In this document: positions 35,233 through 46,349 of the stretch, one piece after another
Layout of the letters: each line of letters starts with the position of its first letter
Numbering within the stretch: position 1 is the stretch's first letter
NCBI RefSeq assembly: GCF_001540865.1
Contig: NC_033621.1
Span: 13,696,182-13,760,181, forward strand
From: Ananas comosus
Lineage: Eukaryota; Streptophyta; Magnoliopsida; Poales; Bromeliaceae
Length of the DNA stretch: 64,000 bases
Direction: 5' to 3'
Notes under the pieces: model-generated
Told to the model about the DNA's origin: nothing
The model's input: the letters and a program-made list of their open reading frames with translations, nothing else
Databases searched by the model: none
Made by a program: the position numbers and the translations under genes

Positions 35233-35392
35233 TATTTGGATCATCTCAAGTCTTTTATGCTTATTTTTAGATGGAGAGAATAGGAGAGAAAAAAAAGAGA
35301 AAATAAAGGAGAGAAGAAGAGAACACTCCGTTTGGATGGAGAGAAAAGGGAAGAAAAGAAAAGAAAGTTAGGAGAGAAAAATATTTTCCCTC
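35233..35392 (+). other. Polypurine-rich stretch
   Basis: A purine-rich run (gagaga/gaaaag repeats) at the end of the contig that holds the TAPT1-like exons. It may be why the contig ends here. No gene. Confidence 0.6.
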
Positions 35393-35413
35393 NCTCTGCG
35401 TAGAAGGTTTGGG

Positions 35414-35600
35414 AGACCGGTCTCTGATCTTGAGGACCGGTCCCCGTACGTGGTTTTCCTTGTTGCGCAGGGAAGGACCGGTCTCTGAATTGAGGACCGG
35501 TCCCCGTACGCATATTTTTACATCTACGCAGCGAAAGACCGGACCTCACATTGGAGGACCGGTCTCCTAAGGACCGGTCTCCTCGGGAGGACCGGACCCT
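35414..35600. repeat. GGACCGGTCC palindrome cluster, copia 5' LTR
   Basis: About eight copies or close variants (GAGACCGGTCTC, GGACCGGTCC, GGACCGGACC), with two more at 34112-34142 before the join. The 3' LTR holds the same set at 45017-45268. Confidence 0.85.
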
Positions 35601-35664
35601 CAGACCGTCATCAGTTTTTAAAATTGAGTTTTTGGAATCCTAATCTATCTAGAAGTCTTCTAAA

Positions 35665-35674
35665 CCTATAAATA
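35665..35674 (+). promoter_or_regulatory. TATA box, copia 5' LTR
   Basis: CCTATAAATA about 65 bases after the palindrome cluster. The identical box in the 3' LTR is at 45332-45341. Confidence 0.6.
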
Positions 35675-36331
35675 TGATATGAGGATCTCTGTTTGAAGGG
35701 CGTTGAGAGAGATAACCTTTTAGAAACCCTAACGGCTTGATTCGGAGTTTTGATCTATGTTTTTAAACATCAAGTGTTAGATCGTCAATTTGATTCTTTG
35801 ATTTTGATTCAAATTTTTGTTAAGGATCAAATTGGTGATGTTATAATTTGGGTTTCTCCTCATATTATATGTGCTTTCAAAGATCTTAAATCATCACAAA
35901 TTGTTGAATTTCTACGAGCTTCGGATGAAGCGTTAGCGCGTGGATCTCGCATGGAGACCGTGGATTCAGTAGGCGTTTCGTGGAATTGAGGGGTGTGCGG
36001 TTGCAAGGACTTGCAGTGTGATCGGTTGGAGGATTCCAAGCGGTCGTGGACTGGCAAAGATAATCTACAACGAGGATTCGGTATTTTGAGTCTTGTATTT
36101 TTGCTAAATCACTTGTACTCATGTTTTCTTAGTGGATTTCTTTATGTGATCGGTCCCGTGGGTTTTTCTCTCCGTTTTGGAGTTTTCCCACGTTATTTCT
36201 CGGTGTACTGATTTTATTTTCCGCATTTACTTTATATTCGCATTGAGTTTTTTTTTTTTTACCGTTTACACCTATTCACCCCCTCTAGGTATTTTTCACC
36301 TTTTAGATCCTCGGGATCCATATCTCACAAG

Positions 36332-36344
36332 TGGTATCAGAGCG
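36332..36344 (+). promoter_or_regulatory. Copia primer binding site
   Basis: TGGTATCAGAGCG two bases after the LTR end, an exact match to the initiator-methionine tRNA primer site over 12 bases. Confidence 0.9.
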
Positions 36345-36361
36345 GGTATAGGTTGTAACCT

Positions 36362-39300
36362 ATGGCCGAGGGCGGTAACATTAATCGACCCCCTCTCTTC
36401 GATGGCACTAACTACGCTTATTGAAAAGTCCGTATGAGGGCGTTTCTTATTGCTATCGACGAGAGGGTTTGGCAAGCCGTTGAATTCGGATGGAAACATC
36501 CTACTGAAGTGGTCGAGAATGTTACCGGTCCGAAACCTAGAAATAAGTGGACAAAAGACGAAAACGAACTATCTTCGTTCAATGGGAAGGGTATCAATGC
36601 TTTGTTCAATGCGTTGAATCAAACTGAATTTTCACGAGTATCGGCATGTGAAACCGCCAAAGAAATTTGGGACACCTTACAAATCACTCACGAGGGTACA
36701 AGCTTGGTAAAGGTTCAGAAATTACAAATGTTGACTAGTCGTTTTGATTCTATTCGTATGGAAGAAAATGAAACCTTTACCGAGTATTACACTCGTCTTC
36801 AAGATATTGTCAATACTTGTGCAAATTTGGGTGAAAAAATTTCTGAACCAAAAATCGTTCGAAAAATTTTGAGAACTCTTCCCGAACGTTTTCGTCCCAA
36901 GGTTGCGGCCATAGAAACGGTAAAACATCCGGATGAACTCAAAGTAGATGAATTAGTTGGTGCTCTTCAAACGTATGAAATGACTTTTCCTGCTAATTCA
37001 TCTTCTTCCAAGTTGTCCTCTAAAGCTTCAGGTATGGCACTAAAATCAACGAAAGGAGGCAGTGTTGAATCTTCTTCATCGGACTCGGACTCTGATGTGA
37101 CCTTGGAAGAGTTTGAGAAACAAATGGCACTTTTGACTAAGAAATTCCGTCGGAATTTTAGAAAGAAGTTTTCTTCGAAGCCAACTTCCTCTAAGCCAAA
37201 CAAATCAAAAGGGAGTTCCTCTTCTTCTTCTTCAAAGTTTAAAAAATCTGAAAATTTTCAAAAAGATTTTACAAAAGAAAAGAAAAGTAGCGAAGGTCAA
37301 ATCCAATGCTATAAGTGTAGGGGTTTTGGTCATATTGCATCAGATTGTCCTAACAAAAAGTCCTTGAAAAAGAAAGCGATGCAAGCCATTACTTGGGATG
37401 AGTCTTCCTCCGACGAATCGTCCTCAAGTGATGATGACGTTAACGCCACTGCACTTATTGCACAGGATTCTACTTTTATGTGCTTAGCATCGACTGACTC
37501 AATTTCTATGTCCTCCTTGCATGAAAAATCTTCTACGGAAAACTCAACGGATGAAGAATCTGAAGAAGAAGATATGGTCGCCGCATATCATCAACTTGTT
37601 ATTGAATCAAAGAAAGTGGCGAAACACAACAAGAAGTTGAGACGAAGACTGTATGATCTAGAGCAAGACAATACAAGATTAGAGTCATTAACAAAAAGTT
37701 TGGAGCAAGAAAAGGACACTTTGACCGAGTCATATAACACTCTACTGGACAAGTGTGCACTGCTTGAGAAGGAAAAGGAAACATTGGTTGAAAACATCAA
37801 TTTTCTTAACAGGCAATACACGGAAGCAAGAGAATCCAACATGGAATTTACCAAGACTATCATTCAACTTAAATCGGATTTGAACAAGTTCTCGTCCGGG
37901 TCAAGCAAACTTGATAAGATGTTAGGACTCGGTCAAACCAACAAATTCGGACTTGGATACGAACGGACATATGTCGATCAAGTAATGAAGAAAGTAGATG
38001 AACATACGACAAAAACGGTTCCGAAGGTCTATGGTAAGTTTGTTCCTCCCAAGAATATGATTGCTAACAAATCCTGTCATTTGTGTGGTGTTGTAGGTCA
38101 TGTGAAGAGATTTTGCAATCAAAAGCCGAAAAATACTACAACACACATGAATAAGAAACCAAAGGAACAACTGAAGAAGGAAGAACCAATGACAAAGGCA
38201 AGACAAACGTGGATGCCTAAGAAGAATGATCCGAAGAAAAGAACTACACAAATCGTCGACAAGCAAAGCATTTCTAAATCAAGTCGATCAACTCAACCCA
38301 AAATGCGTAAGGTTTGGGTGCGCAAAGGTGAACTCTTTCCTTGCCTTGTCATTCACACTTCACTTCATGCTTACGATAATACTTCTTGGTATCTGGATAG
38401 TGGCTGTTCACGTCATATGACCGGTGATAAAAATTGGTTTTCTTCTTTAAACAAAATCTCCGGTGGACTTGTTGTTTTTGGGGATGGTCGGTCATCAAAA
38501 ATTGTTGGAAAAGGAACTGTCACTATCTCAGACGGCCCGACCTTGAATGATGTCTTTTATGTTGAGGGGCTCAAATCAAATCTCGTAAGCATAAGTCAGT
38601 TGTGTGACGATGGATACTCTGTGAAATTTTCTGACAAAGAATGCACTGTAACTCGTAATGATGACATTTTTTTAAAGGGTGTTAGATCTGAGAATAACTG
38701 TTATGTAGTTCCTAGTTCTATGACTGAACATTGCAACCTAGCGACATTAGAGACTGAAACTTTATGGCATGAACGTCTAGGTCACATGAACTTTAAGGAA
38801 CTATCTAAGATAACTAAGAAGGAGGTTGTTAGAGGGGTACCTAAGATAGACTTCAAGGAGAACACTGTTTGTGGGGGTTGTCAATTGGGAAAGCAGACTA
38901 GATCTATACATAAGAATTTGAACCACTTAGGGACATCCAAACCATTAGAGCTACTCCACATGGACTTGATGGGACCCTCTAGAATTCAAAGTTTGGGTGG
39001 AAAACGATACATTCTGCTTATTGTTGATGATTTTACTCGTTTTGTTTGGAGTGCTTTCTTACGTGAAAAAGCTGATACTTTTGATTCTTTCTCTGAAATC
39101 TGTCTCCGTCTTATGAATGAAAGAAATGATAAAATTGTACGCATTCGAAGTGATCAAGGGGGAGAATTCATAAATTCAAAATTTGTTGATTTCTGTGTTT
39201 CAAAAGGCATCAAACATGAATTCTCTGCTCCCTATACACCACAGCAGAACGGAGTGGTTGAACGTAAGAACCGGGTTGTTCAAGAGATGGCGCGTGTTAT

Positions 39301-41430
39301 GCTTCATAGCAAGAAAGTTGCACTACACTTCTGGGCTGAAGCAGTTAACACGGCTGTCTATGTGATTAACCGCATCTATTTACGCCCGGGTACGTTAAAC
39401 ACTCCGTATGAATTGTGGATTGGTAGAAAACCGAACATTAAATACTTTCGTGTCTTCGGGAGTAAATGTTTTATCCTTCGGGATCGTGAAAATCTTGGAA
39501 AATTTGACTCCCGAAGCGACGAAGGAATCTTTCTTGGATATTCTACTTCTAGTCGTGCATATCGTGCGTATAATTTACGTACTAAGACGGTGATAGAATC
39601 CATTAATATAAAAGTAGATGAAGCTTCTTCTGTAAGCTCTTCAGTGAATGGTTCTTCTACTTCTGTGATGAGTGATGATGATAATGATTCTCCATTTAAC
39701 TTGCCTGTGATTGATGAAATTTCTGTGCCTGATATTTCTGCTGAAACTATTGACACTGTTGCATCACATGATTCATCTGAAACCCCTATCACCCCATCTG
39801 AACTTACACCTGTGAAAGATCATCCATTGTCAAATGTTATCGGAGACCCTCTTACTGGTGTGAAAACTCGGAGACAGCTTCAGTGTGAATTTGCTTGCTA
39901 CGTTTCTCTAGTTGAGCCAAAGAATGTTGATGAAGCTCTTCTCGATGAATACTGGATTAATGCTATGCAAGACGAACTTGGTCAATTCACGCGTAATGAT
40001 GTCTGGGAATTGGTGCCACGTCCTGAGCAACAGCATATAATTGGTACCAAGTGGATTTTTAAGAATAAGAAAAATGAGGATGGTACCATTGTTCGAAACA
40101 AAGCAAGACTAGTTGCTCAAGGCTACTCACAAGTTGAGGGAATAGATTTTGAGGAAACTTTCGCCCCGGTTGCTCGTCTTGAATCAATCCGTATTCTGTT
40201 TGCGATTGCCTGTCATTTTAAAATTACTCTTTTTCAAATGGATGTTAAAAGTGCTTTTCTAAATGGTTTACTAAAGGAGGAAGTCTATGTTGAACAACCA
40301 AAAGGTTTCATAGATTCAAAATTTCCTAATCATGTTTTTCGTCTGAAAAAGGCACTTTATGGTCTTAAACAGGCTCCGCGGGCATGGTACGAGCGTTTGA
40401 CAAAATTTCTTTTGGAAAAGGGCTACAACCGAGGGGGAGCGGATAGAACTCTGTTTGTTAAACACTCGAAAGATAATTTCATCGTGGCACAAATTTATGT
40501 TGACGACATCGTCTTTGGAGCAACTAAGGATAAAGATGCCAGTGATTTTGCAAAGCTGATGACGAGTGAATTTGAGATGTCAATGATGGGAGAGCTTAAC
40601 TATTTTCTTGGACTTCAAGTCAAACAAACAAAAGATGGAATACACTTGTGTCAATCCAAATATGCAAAAGATTTGGTTAAGAAATTTGGATTGGATAACG
40701 CAAAGGATTTTGACACTCCAATGGGTACAAGTAATAAAGGTCTTGGAGTGAATTCGGAAGGACCGAGTGTAGATGAGAAACTATACAGAAGCATGATTGG
40801 GAGCCTATTGTACTTGACTGCAAGTAGACCAGATATTGCATTCAGCGTTGGAATTTGTGCTCGCTATCAAGCTAATCCTAAGGAAATTCATCTAAAAGCG
40901 GTCAAAAGGATTATTCGATACGTTAAAGGTACAACCGCTTATGGTCTCTTGTATCCTATGGGAACATCTCTTGATCTGATTGGATACTCGGATGCAGACT
41001 TGGCTGGCTCTGCCGATGATCGAAAAAGTACTAGTGGAGCGTGTTTCTATCTTGGACATTGTCTTGTCGCTTGGCACAGCAAGAAACAGAATTGTATTGC
41101 ACTATCCACTGCCGAGGCTGAGTATATTTCTGCTGGTAGTTGCTCTACTCAGTTGTTATGGATGAAGAGATTACTAAGCGACTATCGGATCCCATCCACC
41201 ACTCTTACTATTCTTTGTGATAACACAAGTGCAATTAATATTTCTAAAAACCCTGTTTTACATTCTCGAACGAAACACATTGAACTCAGATATCATTTTT
41301 TAAGGGAACTAGTCGAATCAAATCTTCTTCATCTTGAATATATTCTACTGAAAATCAGCTTGCTGATATTTTGACAAAACCTTTAGATCAAAAACGTTTT
41401 CTTCATTGCGAAAGGCTATTGGTATGAATC
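36362..41430 (+). pseudogene. Copia gag-pol polyprotein, two lesions
   Basis: The family start is ATG at 36362 (MAEGGNINRPPLFDGTNYAY). The next codon, normally Trp, is TGA at 36422-36424. From 36434 there are 1646 open codons. Residues below count from that Met: gag core 1-200; knuckle [14 protein letters not shown] near 292; coiled coil about 380-480; second knuckle [14 protein letters not shown] near 548; protease [12 protein letters not shown] near 652; integrase zinc region [10 protein letters not shown] near 776 and core with DQGGEF; reverse transcriptase with [11 protein letters not shown] and YVDDIVFG near 1355; RNase H with [10 protein letters not shown] near 1558. The end is shifted by one base near 41343, after which [14 protein letters not shown] appears in another frame. 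It would otherwise run the whole copy-and-paste cycle. Confidence 0.93.
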
Positions 41431-42856
41431 CATCTGTTTAGATATAGTCTTTGGGCCATAGATCTTGCGCAAACTTTTTTACATATCTGTCGTTTTTATT
41501 TGATCATTTTTGGGATATCCAAGACATGATTTTCATTATTTTGTAATGTGGTTAGCTTAGTCAATATCATTTTTATTCTCTGTGTCATATTTTTGAAAAG
41601 ATAGATTCATTCAAATTCGATTTTAGTATAATTTGCTAAAGTCAACATATCCTTCTTTGAAATTTAAATATTGTCTTTGTCTTGGTGGATTATGAGCTAT
41701 GATATGAATACCGAGTTCCCTATTTTTGAACTTGAGATAATATCGTCAACTTGAGAGTTGCACTTATTTAGGGGGAGTCTTTCCTGGAATTAAATTAGAA
41801 TGACAAAAGATGTGGAAAGAGTTACATCCCTCTTGGGAGTGTGAAAACTACCACCACATGGAGGAAAGAGCTACCACTCCGGTCGTCCGGTAAGTGTGTG
41901 CAGCTGCCACATGTCTGATTGAAGCATCTCTGTTGATGAAGAAGCCAACAATGTCTGGTGATATATATATTAAACAAAAGGAGGTTTAAAAGCGGTGCTT
42001 TGGAGATGATAAAACATGAGTTATTTACAATACATCTCCTAGGTGATATAAGGTGGATAGTGAAAAGATGCTCAAAGAGCCACTCCCTCGTCGAATCTTG
42101 TGCATAACTCAATTTGATCATCTTATCTTAATTTCGTGATTATGGGATCTTCTATTCCTCTAGTTAGCAATTATGAAGACAATACGAGACGATTAATTTT
42201 TAGATCATTTGTGGATTTTAGCATTATACCCATTTAGAATTTGATTCGTCTATTTGTTCAACGAATCTTGACACTTTGAATATTTTTGAAATTGACTTTG
42301 TTTACCATATTTATAAAATTTATATTACGTATCATTGGATTCTTTTTTAAAACAAAAATAAGGGGGGGAAGTTTTTTTTTTTTTCGGTACAGGGACCGGG
42401 CCCCTGTCTTGAAGGACCGGTCCCTCCGCCCGACCCCATATACAAATGTTGGTCCGGTCTCTCTCCTACTTTACCTTTTTGTCTAAAACTCCCCCCTCGA
42501 CCGGTCTAGGGTTCCAGAGGGTGTTTGCTCTGTTTCTTCCCGTTTTTCATTGCTTTGATTGGTACGTTTTCTTTTTAGATTTTATTTTTGCATATTTGTT
42601 CCGAGAATGTGTTTTGGTGGGATTTGATCTGTGATTTTGTTAAGTTCCTTGTTTCTACACACTGATCTTTGCTATATCTTCATGATCCTTGATCTATTCA
42701 TGCATTACTTCACTCTCTTGATGCATTATTTTTTTTTGGCCCTAGGTTCCATCAGTGTTTCCTGTTGTTTTTTTTTAAAAAAAAAGGGGGGAAAATGAAT
42801 GATATCTGTGTTTTTATTTTTAACTTGTTGAAACAGGGATCTCTTTCGACAACAAA
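41431..42856 (+). other. Copia spacer between pol and the extra ORF
   Basis: No domain-bearing ORF. It holds four ACCGGT-type palindromes at 42391-42510 and an acceptor-like TTGAAACAG near 42830, just before the extra ORF. Either could serve expression of that ORF, but this is inference. Confidence 0.6.
42391..42510 (+). promoter_or_regulatory. Internal ACCGGT palindrome group
   Basis: GGGACCGGGCCCC, AGGACCGGTCCCT, GGTCCGGTCTCT and CGACCGGTCTAG occur in 120 bp. These are the same motif as in the LTRs but lie 350-470 bp upstream of the extra ORF. Confidence 0.55.
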
Positions 42857-44308
42857 ATGTATTCCTTTTTGCTTACTCTTGTGTTCCTCATGGCTGGTGG
42901 TGGTCGAGGTGGTAAGCGCCAGCGTACTTCGACTAAACAACCTGTCGAGCCACCAGTTGAGGATGTTGGCAGTGAATATGCTCCTGATGAAGAATCGGAA
43001 ACTGAGTCGACGGATTGGGAAGCACTCTCTCCAGAAGTGTTGTCGACGAAGAAGAAAGGGAAGGAAAAGGTAGTTACAGAAAAGGAGAAAGGACAGAGCA
43101 AAGCCAAAGGGAAAGGAACGGAAAAATTGACATATTCTCGTAGTAAAAAGAAGACTGGAGGTATTGCAATTCGTGAACCTACAGCTGATGTACCTCGTCG
43201 CAGTACTCAGAAAGGCAATGTTGATCCGAAGCGACGCTCTATGTACTCTTCGAAGAATTGTATTGGTGAGCGTCACGTTGGAGTTCAGAACTTAATTGAT
43301 CGAGTTCCTGGTCTTCAAGCCTTATTTAAGAACGGGAGTCTCTACGAAATTAGCGACTTTCCCGAACAAACTGGCTACTGTTTGGAATTAATTCGGGAAT
43401 TCTATATGAGAGCGGGATATCTGGAGGATTCCGATGGTGGACCGTTCATCTTTAAGACCTCTGTGCGTGGCGTTGAGTTGACAATTACGCCTGAAACTAT
43501 TGCTTCTGTTCTTGGTATGCAGGCTCGGACTGATGGAATTGAATATTTGCATGCTGGTTTTGATGCGGTTCGAGATTGGCGTCTGGTTATGAATGGCGTA
43601 TGTTTGCCCAATGTTGAACCAAATGGCATTTGTGTGATGTCGAAGGAATTAAAGATAGAGTTTCGTTTCTTGAATTTTGTGGCCTGCTACAATATAATGC
43701 CGTTGGCTAACACGAAGGTGGTGAGTTGGGATCGCATGCTTTATATGTATTTGGTGGGTCAGCCGAATGTGGTTCGTGATAGGAAGATCAATCTTAATGC
43801 TCCATTTTTGGTTTGGCGCCGTATGGCTAAAGACATCAAGACTTCTAGTCAGTCAGAGAGGTTGCCTTATCCGTTAATCATAATGCGGATTCTGAGGATG
43901 TTTGATGTGGACACGAGATGTTCGTCAAATGAACATAGTCTGGGCGTGATTAGTGAAACTACATTCATCAAATCATCGGTGCAGCTTCAGTCGCAGCGCT
44001 CTCCTCCACGACGTTCGTCTCAACAGCGTTCCACTCCACCTCCTGGTCCTTCTCGTCCTTCGGCAGAGGTGTCTGAGGAAGAAATGTCCGTCTCTTCTGT
44101 TTATCGGGAACAACAAAGGTTATCTCTAGAGCAAGAACGGATTTCGGGCGAACTTCGACGGATTTCTGAGGATCAGGCTCGCATGGTTGCTGAGCAGGAG
44201 CGCCTCACTCGGCAAGTGAGCAAGCTTCGTCGCCTGATGAGAGCTATCTTTGACAAACTAGGGTGTTGTAGCGCGGATCTTCCTGCGACTGGTGCTGATT
44301 CCGACTGA
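42857..44308 (+). CDS. Extra ORF of the copia element (ORF3)
   Basis: An intact 483-codon ORF in the env-like position between pol and 3' LTR, same strand. It starts MYSFLLTLVFLMAGGGRGGK. The second Met (residue 12) is an alternative start that removes a short hydrophobic segment. Residues 15-120 are Ser/Glu/Lys-rich and basic. A folded middle (about 125-355) includes ISDFPEQTGYCLELIREFYM and VRGVELTITPETIASVLGMQ, reminiscent of the 'putative plant transposon protein' domain common in plant repeats. A Pro/Ser/Arg linker (375-405) precedes a coiled coil (about 410-475, QQRLSLEQERISGELRRISE). No transmembrane span or fusion-type signal is seen apart from the N-terminus. Function unknown; similar extra ORFs occur in SIRE-lineage elements. 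Confidence 0.75.
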   Translation: MYSFLLTLVFLMAGGGRGGKRQRTSTKQPVEPPVEDVGSEYAPDEESETESTDWEALSPEVLSTKKKGKEKVVTEKEKGQSKAKGKGTEKLTYSRSKKKTGGIAIREPTADVPRRSTQKGNVDPKRRSMYSSKNCIGERHVGVQNLIDRVPGLQALFKNGSLYEISDFPEQTGYCLELIREFYMRAGYLEDSDGGPFIFKTSVRGVELTITPETIASVLGMQARTDGIEYLHAGFDAVRDWRLVMNGVCLPNVEPNGICVMSKELKIEFRFLNFVACYNIMPLANTKVVSWDRMLYMYLVGQPNVVRDRKINLNAPFLVWRRMAKDIKTSSQSERLPYPLIIMRILRMFDVDTRCSSNEHSLGVISETTFIKSSVQLQSQRSPPRRSSQQRSTPPPGPSRPSAEVSEEEMSVSSVYREQQRLSLEQERISGELRRISEDQARMVAEQERLTRQVSKLRRLMRAIFDKLGCCSADLPATGADSD

Positions 44309-44356
44309 GCTCGTTTTGGCATTCCCTCATTTTGGTCGTTTTGGCGTTTTCTTGAC

Positions 44357-44372
44357 AAAAAGGGGGAGAATG
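44357..44372 (+). promoter_or_regulatory. Upstream polypurine tract
   Basis: AAAAAGGGGGAGAATG shortly after the extra ORF, nearly the same as the terminal tract at 44778-44789. Confidence 0.6.
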
Positions 44373-44777
44373 TGATGATGATGATGCCTGAACTTTGCTA
44401 TGCTTTATGTGTTTTACTTATTTTTCTTTGCATTTCGTTTGGACTATGCTTGAACTTTGGACTATGCTTGAACTTTGCTTGTTTGATGAAGTTGCTTAGG
44501 ATGTGATGAACTATGCCTGAACTCTTGACTTATAACTGAATTCATTGCAAATTTTTGATGAAGCGTGTGGAGACTATTTTGCAGGGTATTTCAAGACTTC
44601 GAGACTCTATGTCGTGTCATAAGTCATAGAGTTTGTATTAGGATGTAAAAAATGTAATTTTGTTTTTATTGGATCGATCATGTAGAAGGTTGTTGTTTGG
44701 TGATTGCAATAACCTTCTTATTTTTGTTTTTGGATAAGCATTGTAAAGTTTTTCTTGTATTTTGTCACAAAATCGCC

Positions 44778-44789
44778 AAAGGGGGAGAT
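44778..44789 (+). promoter_or_regulatory. Copia terminal polypurine tract
   Basis: AAAGGGGGAGAT immediately upstream of the LTR start TGTTAAGG. It sets the LTR edge. Confidence 0.85.
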
Positions 44790-45996
44790 TGTTAAGGATT
44801 TTATAAGTTGGTGAATTTCGTGAAATATTGAACGGAGTCTCGAAGAATTAGAAGATGAAGATTGAAGAAAGAGTTGAAGTTTTGTGATCAAGACCCTTTG
44901 GATCTCATGTATGATTATAAATAATTTGTGGTGAAGTTTTTATTGTTAAAAGATGTTTAGAAGACTTGGTTTATATTTGAGTTGACTAAACTTAAGTTTT
45001 CTAAAAAACTCAGGGGTCGGGGACCGGTCCTTGATCAGAAGGACCGGACTCATCAAGCTTCTCTGCGTAGAAGGTTTGGGAGACCGGTCTCTGATCTTGA
45101 GGACCGGTCCCCGTACGTGGTTTTCCTTGTTGTGCAGGGAAGGACCGGTCTCTGAATTGAGGATCGGTCCCCGTACGCATATTTTTACATCTATGCAGCG
45201 AAAGACCGGACCTCACCTTGGAGGACCGGTCTCCCAAGGATCGGTCTCCTCGGGAGGACCGGACCCTCAGTCCGTCGTCAGTTTTTAAAATTGAGTTTTT
45301 GGAATCCTAATCTATCTAGAAGTCTTATAAACCTATAAATATGATATGAGGATCTCTGTTTGAAGGGAGTTGAGAGAGATAACCTTTTAGAAACCCTAAC
45401 GGCTTGATTCGGAGTTTTGATCTATGTTTTTAAACATCAAGTGTTAGATCGTCAATTTGATTCTTTGATTTTGATTCAAATTTTTGTTGAGGATCAAATT
45501 GGTGATATTATAATTTGGGTTTCTCCTCATATTATATATGCTTTCAAAGATCTTAAATCACCACAAATTGTTGAATTTCTACGAGCTTCGGATGAAGCGT
45601 TAGCGCGTGGATCTCGCGTGGAGACCGTGGATTCGGTGGGCATTTCGTGGAATTGAGGTGTGTGCGGTTGCAAGGACTTGCAGTGTGATCGGTTGGAGGA
45701 TTCCAAGCGGTCGTGGACTGGCAAAGATAATCTACAACGAGGATTCGGTATTTTGAGTCTTGTATTTTTGCTAAATCACTTGTACTCATATTTTCTTAGT
45801 GGATTTCTTTGTGTGATCGGTCCCGTAGGTTTTTCTCTCCGTTTTGGAGTTTCCCCACGTTATTTCTCGGTGTGCTGATTTTATTTTCCGCATTTACTTT
45901 ATATTCGCATCAAGTTTTTTTTTTTTACCGTTTACACCTATTCACCCCCCTCTAGGTGTTTTTCACCTTTTAGATCCTCGGGATCCATATCTCACA
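44790..45996 (+). repeat. Copia 3' LTR (complete, 1207 bp)
   Basis: TGTTAAGG...TCTCACA, with the palindrome cluster (45017-45268) and TATA box (45332-45341). It is directly followed by GGTTG and element 4 gag sequence. Confidence 0.92.
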
Positions 45997-46349
45997 GGTT
46001 GTTGAGAGATAGGTCAGTGCGATGGAGAAGTTATTTGAGGATCTGTTCATTCCTGAGGGGGAGCAGGTGTCTTTGGGAGTCCATTGCTTAGCGTGTGATG
46101 CCCACACCTGGTGGAGAAGAGTAAGGAGAGAATAGGGACTAATAGCGTTGCAGTTGAGATGGGATGAGTTCTGTGGAATGCTCTTTGGGATGTTTTTTTC
46201 CAACAGTGTGAAACAGAAGCTGTGTGCCATTTGTGGCCAAGGACGAGGCACACAGGGTCTATCTGTTTGAGCAGGGGCTGATACCCGACATCTTCAGGTT
46301 AGCGCGGACGCAGAGGTCGAGGACTCTGGATGCGTCCATAGAGTAGGCC

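Larger units (their letters stand above)
35394..36329 (+). repeat. Copia 5' LTR, second part
   Basis: Matches 45061-45996, with the GGACCGGTCC cluster (35414-35600) and TATA box (35665-35674). It ends ...TCTCACA, followed by the primer binding site. The ORF from 35750 repeats in both LTRs and has no recognised domain. Confidence 0.9.
33881..45996 (+). mobile_element. Copia retrotransposon, SIRE/Maximus-like
   Basis: Plus strand. The order is 5' LTR (33881-34150 plus 35394-36329), PBS, gag-pol (36362-41430), a long spacer, an extra ORF (42857-44308), two polypurine tracts and the 3' LTR (44790-45996). The LTRs are TGTTAAGG...TCTCACA. Order of pol domains, two zinc knuckles, a very long gag and an extra 3' ORF fit the SIRE/Maximus lineage. 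It sits inside element 4, between its 5' LTR and gag. The segment 34152-35392 is foreign and flanked by Ns. Confidence 0.88.

Noticed and set aside
35750..36211. ORFs in the copia LTR repeated at 45417-45878 as genes
   Set aside because: They are duplicates through LTR identity, sit downstream of the LTR TATA as leader sequence, and lack domains.
36332..36344. Matches to initiator-methionine tRNA here and at 26104, 54673 and 11508
   Set aside because: Only 12-18 bases of the tRNA 3' end are complementary, placed next to LTRs. These are primer sites, not tRNA genes.
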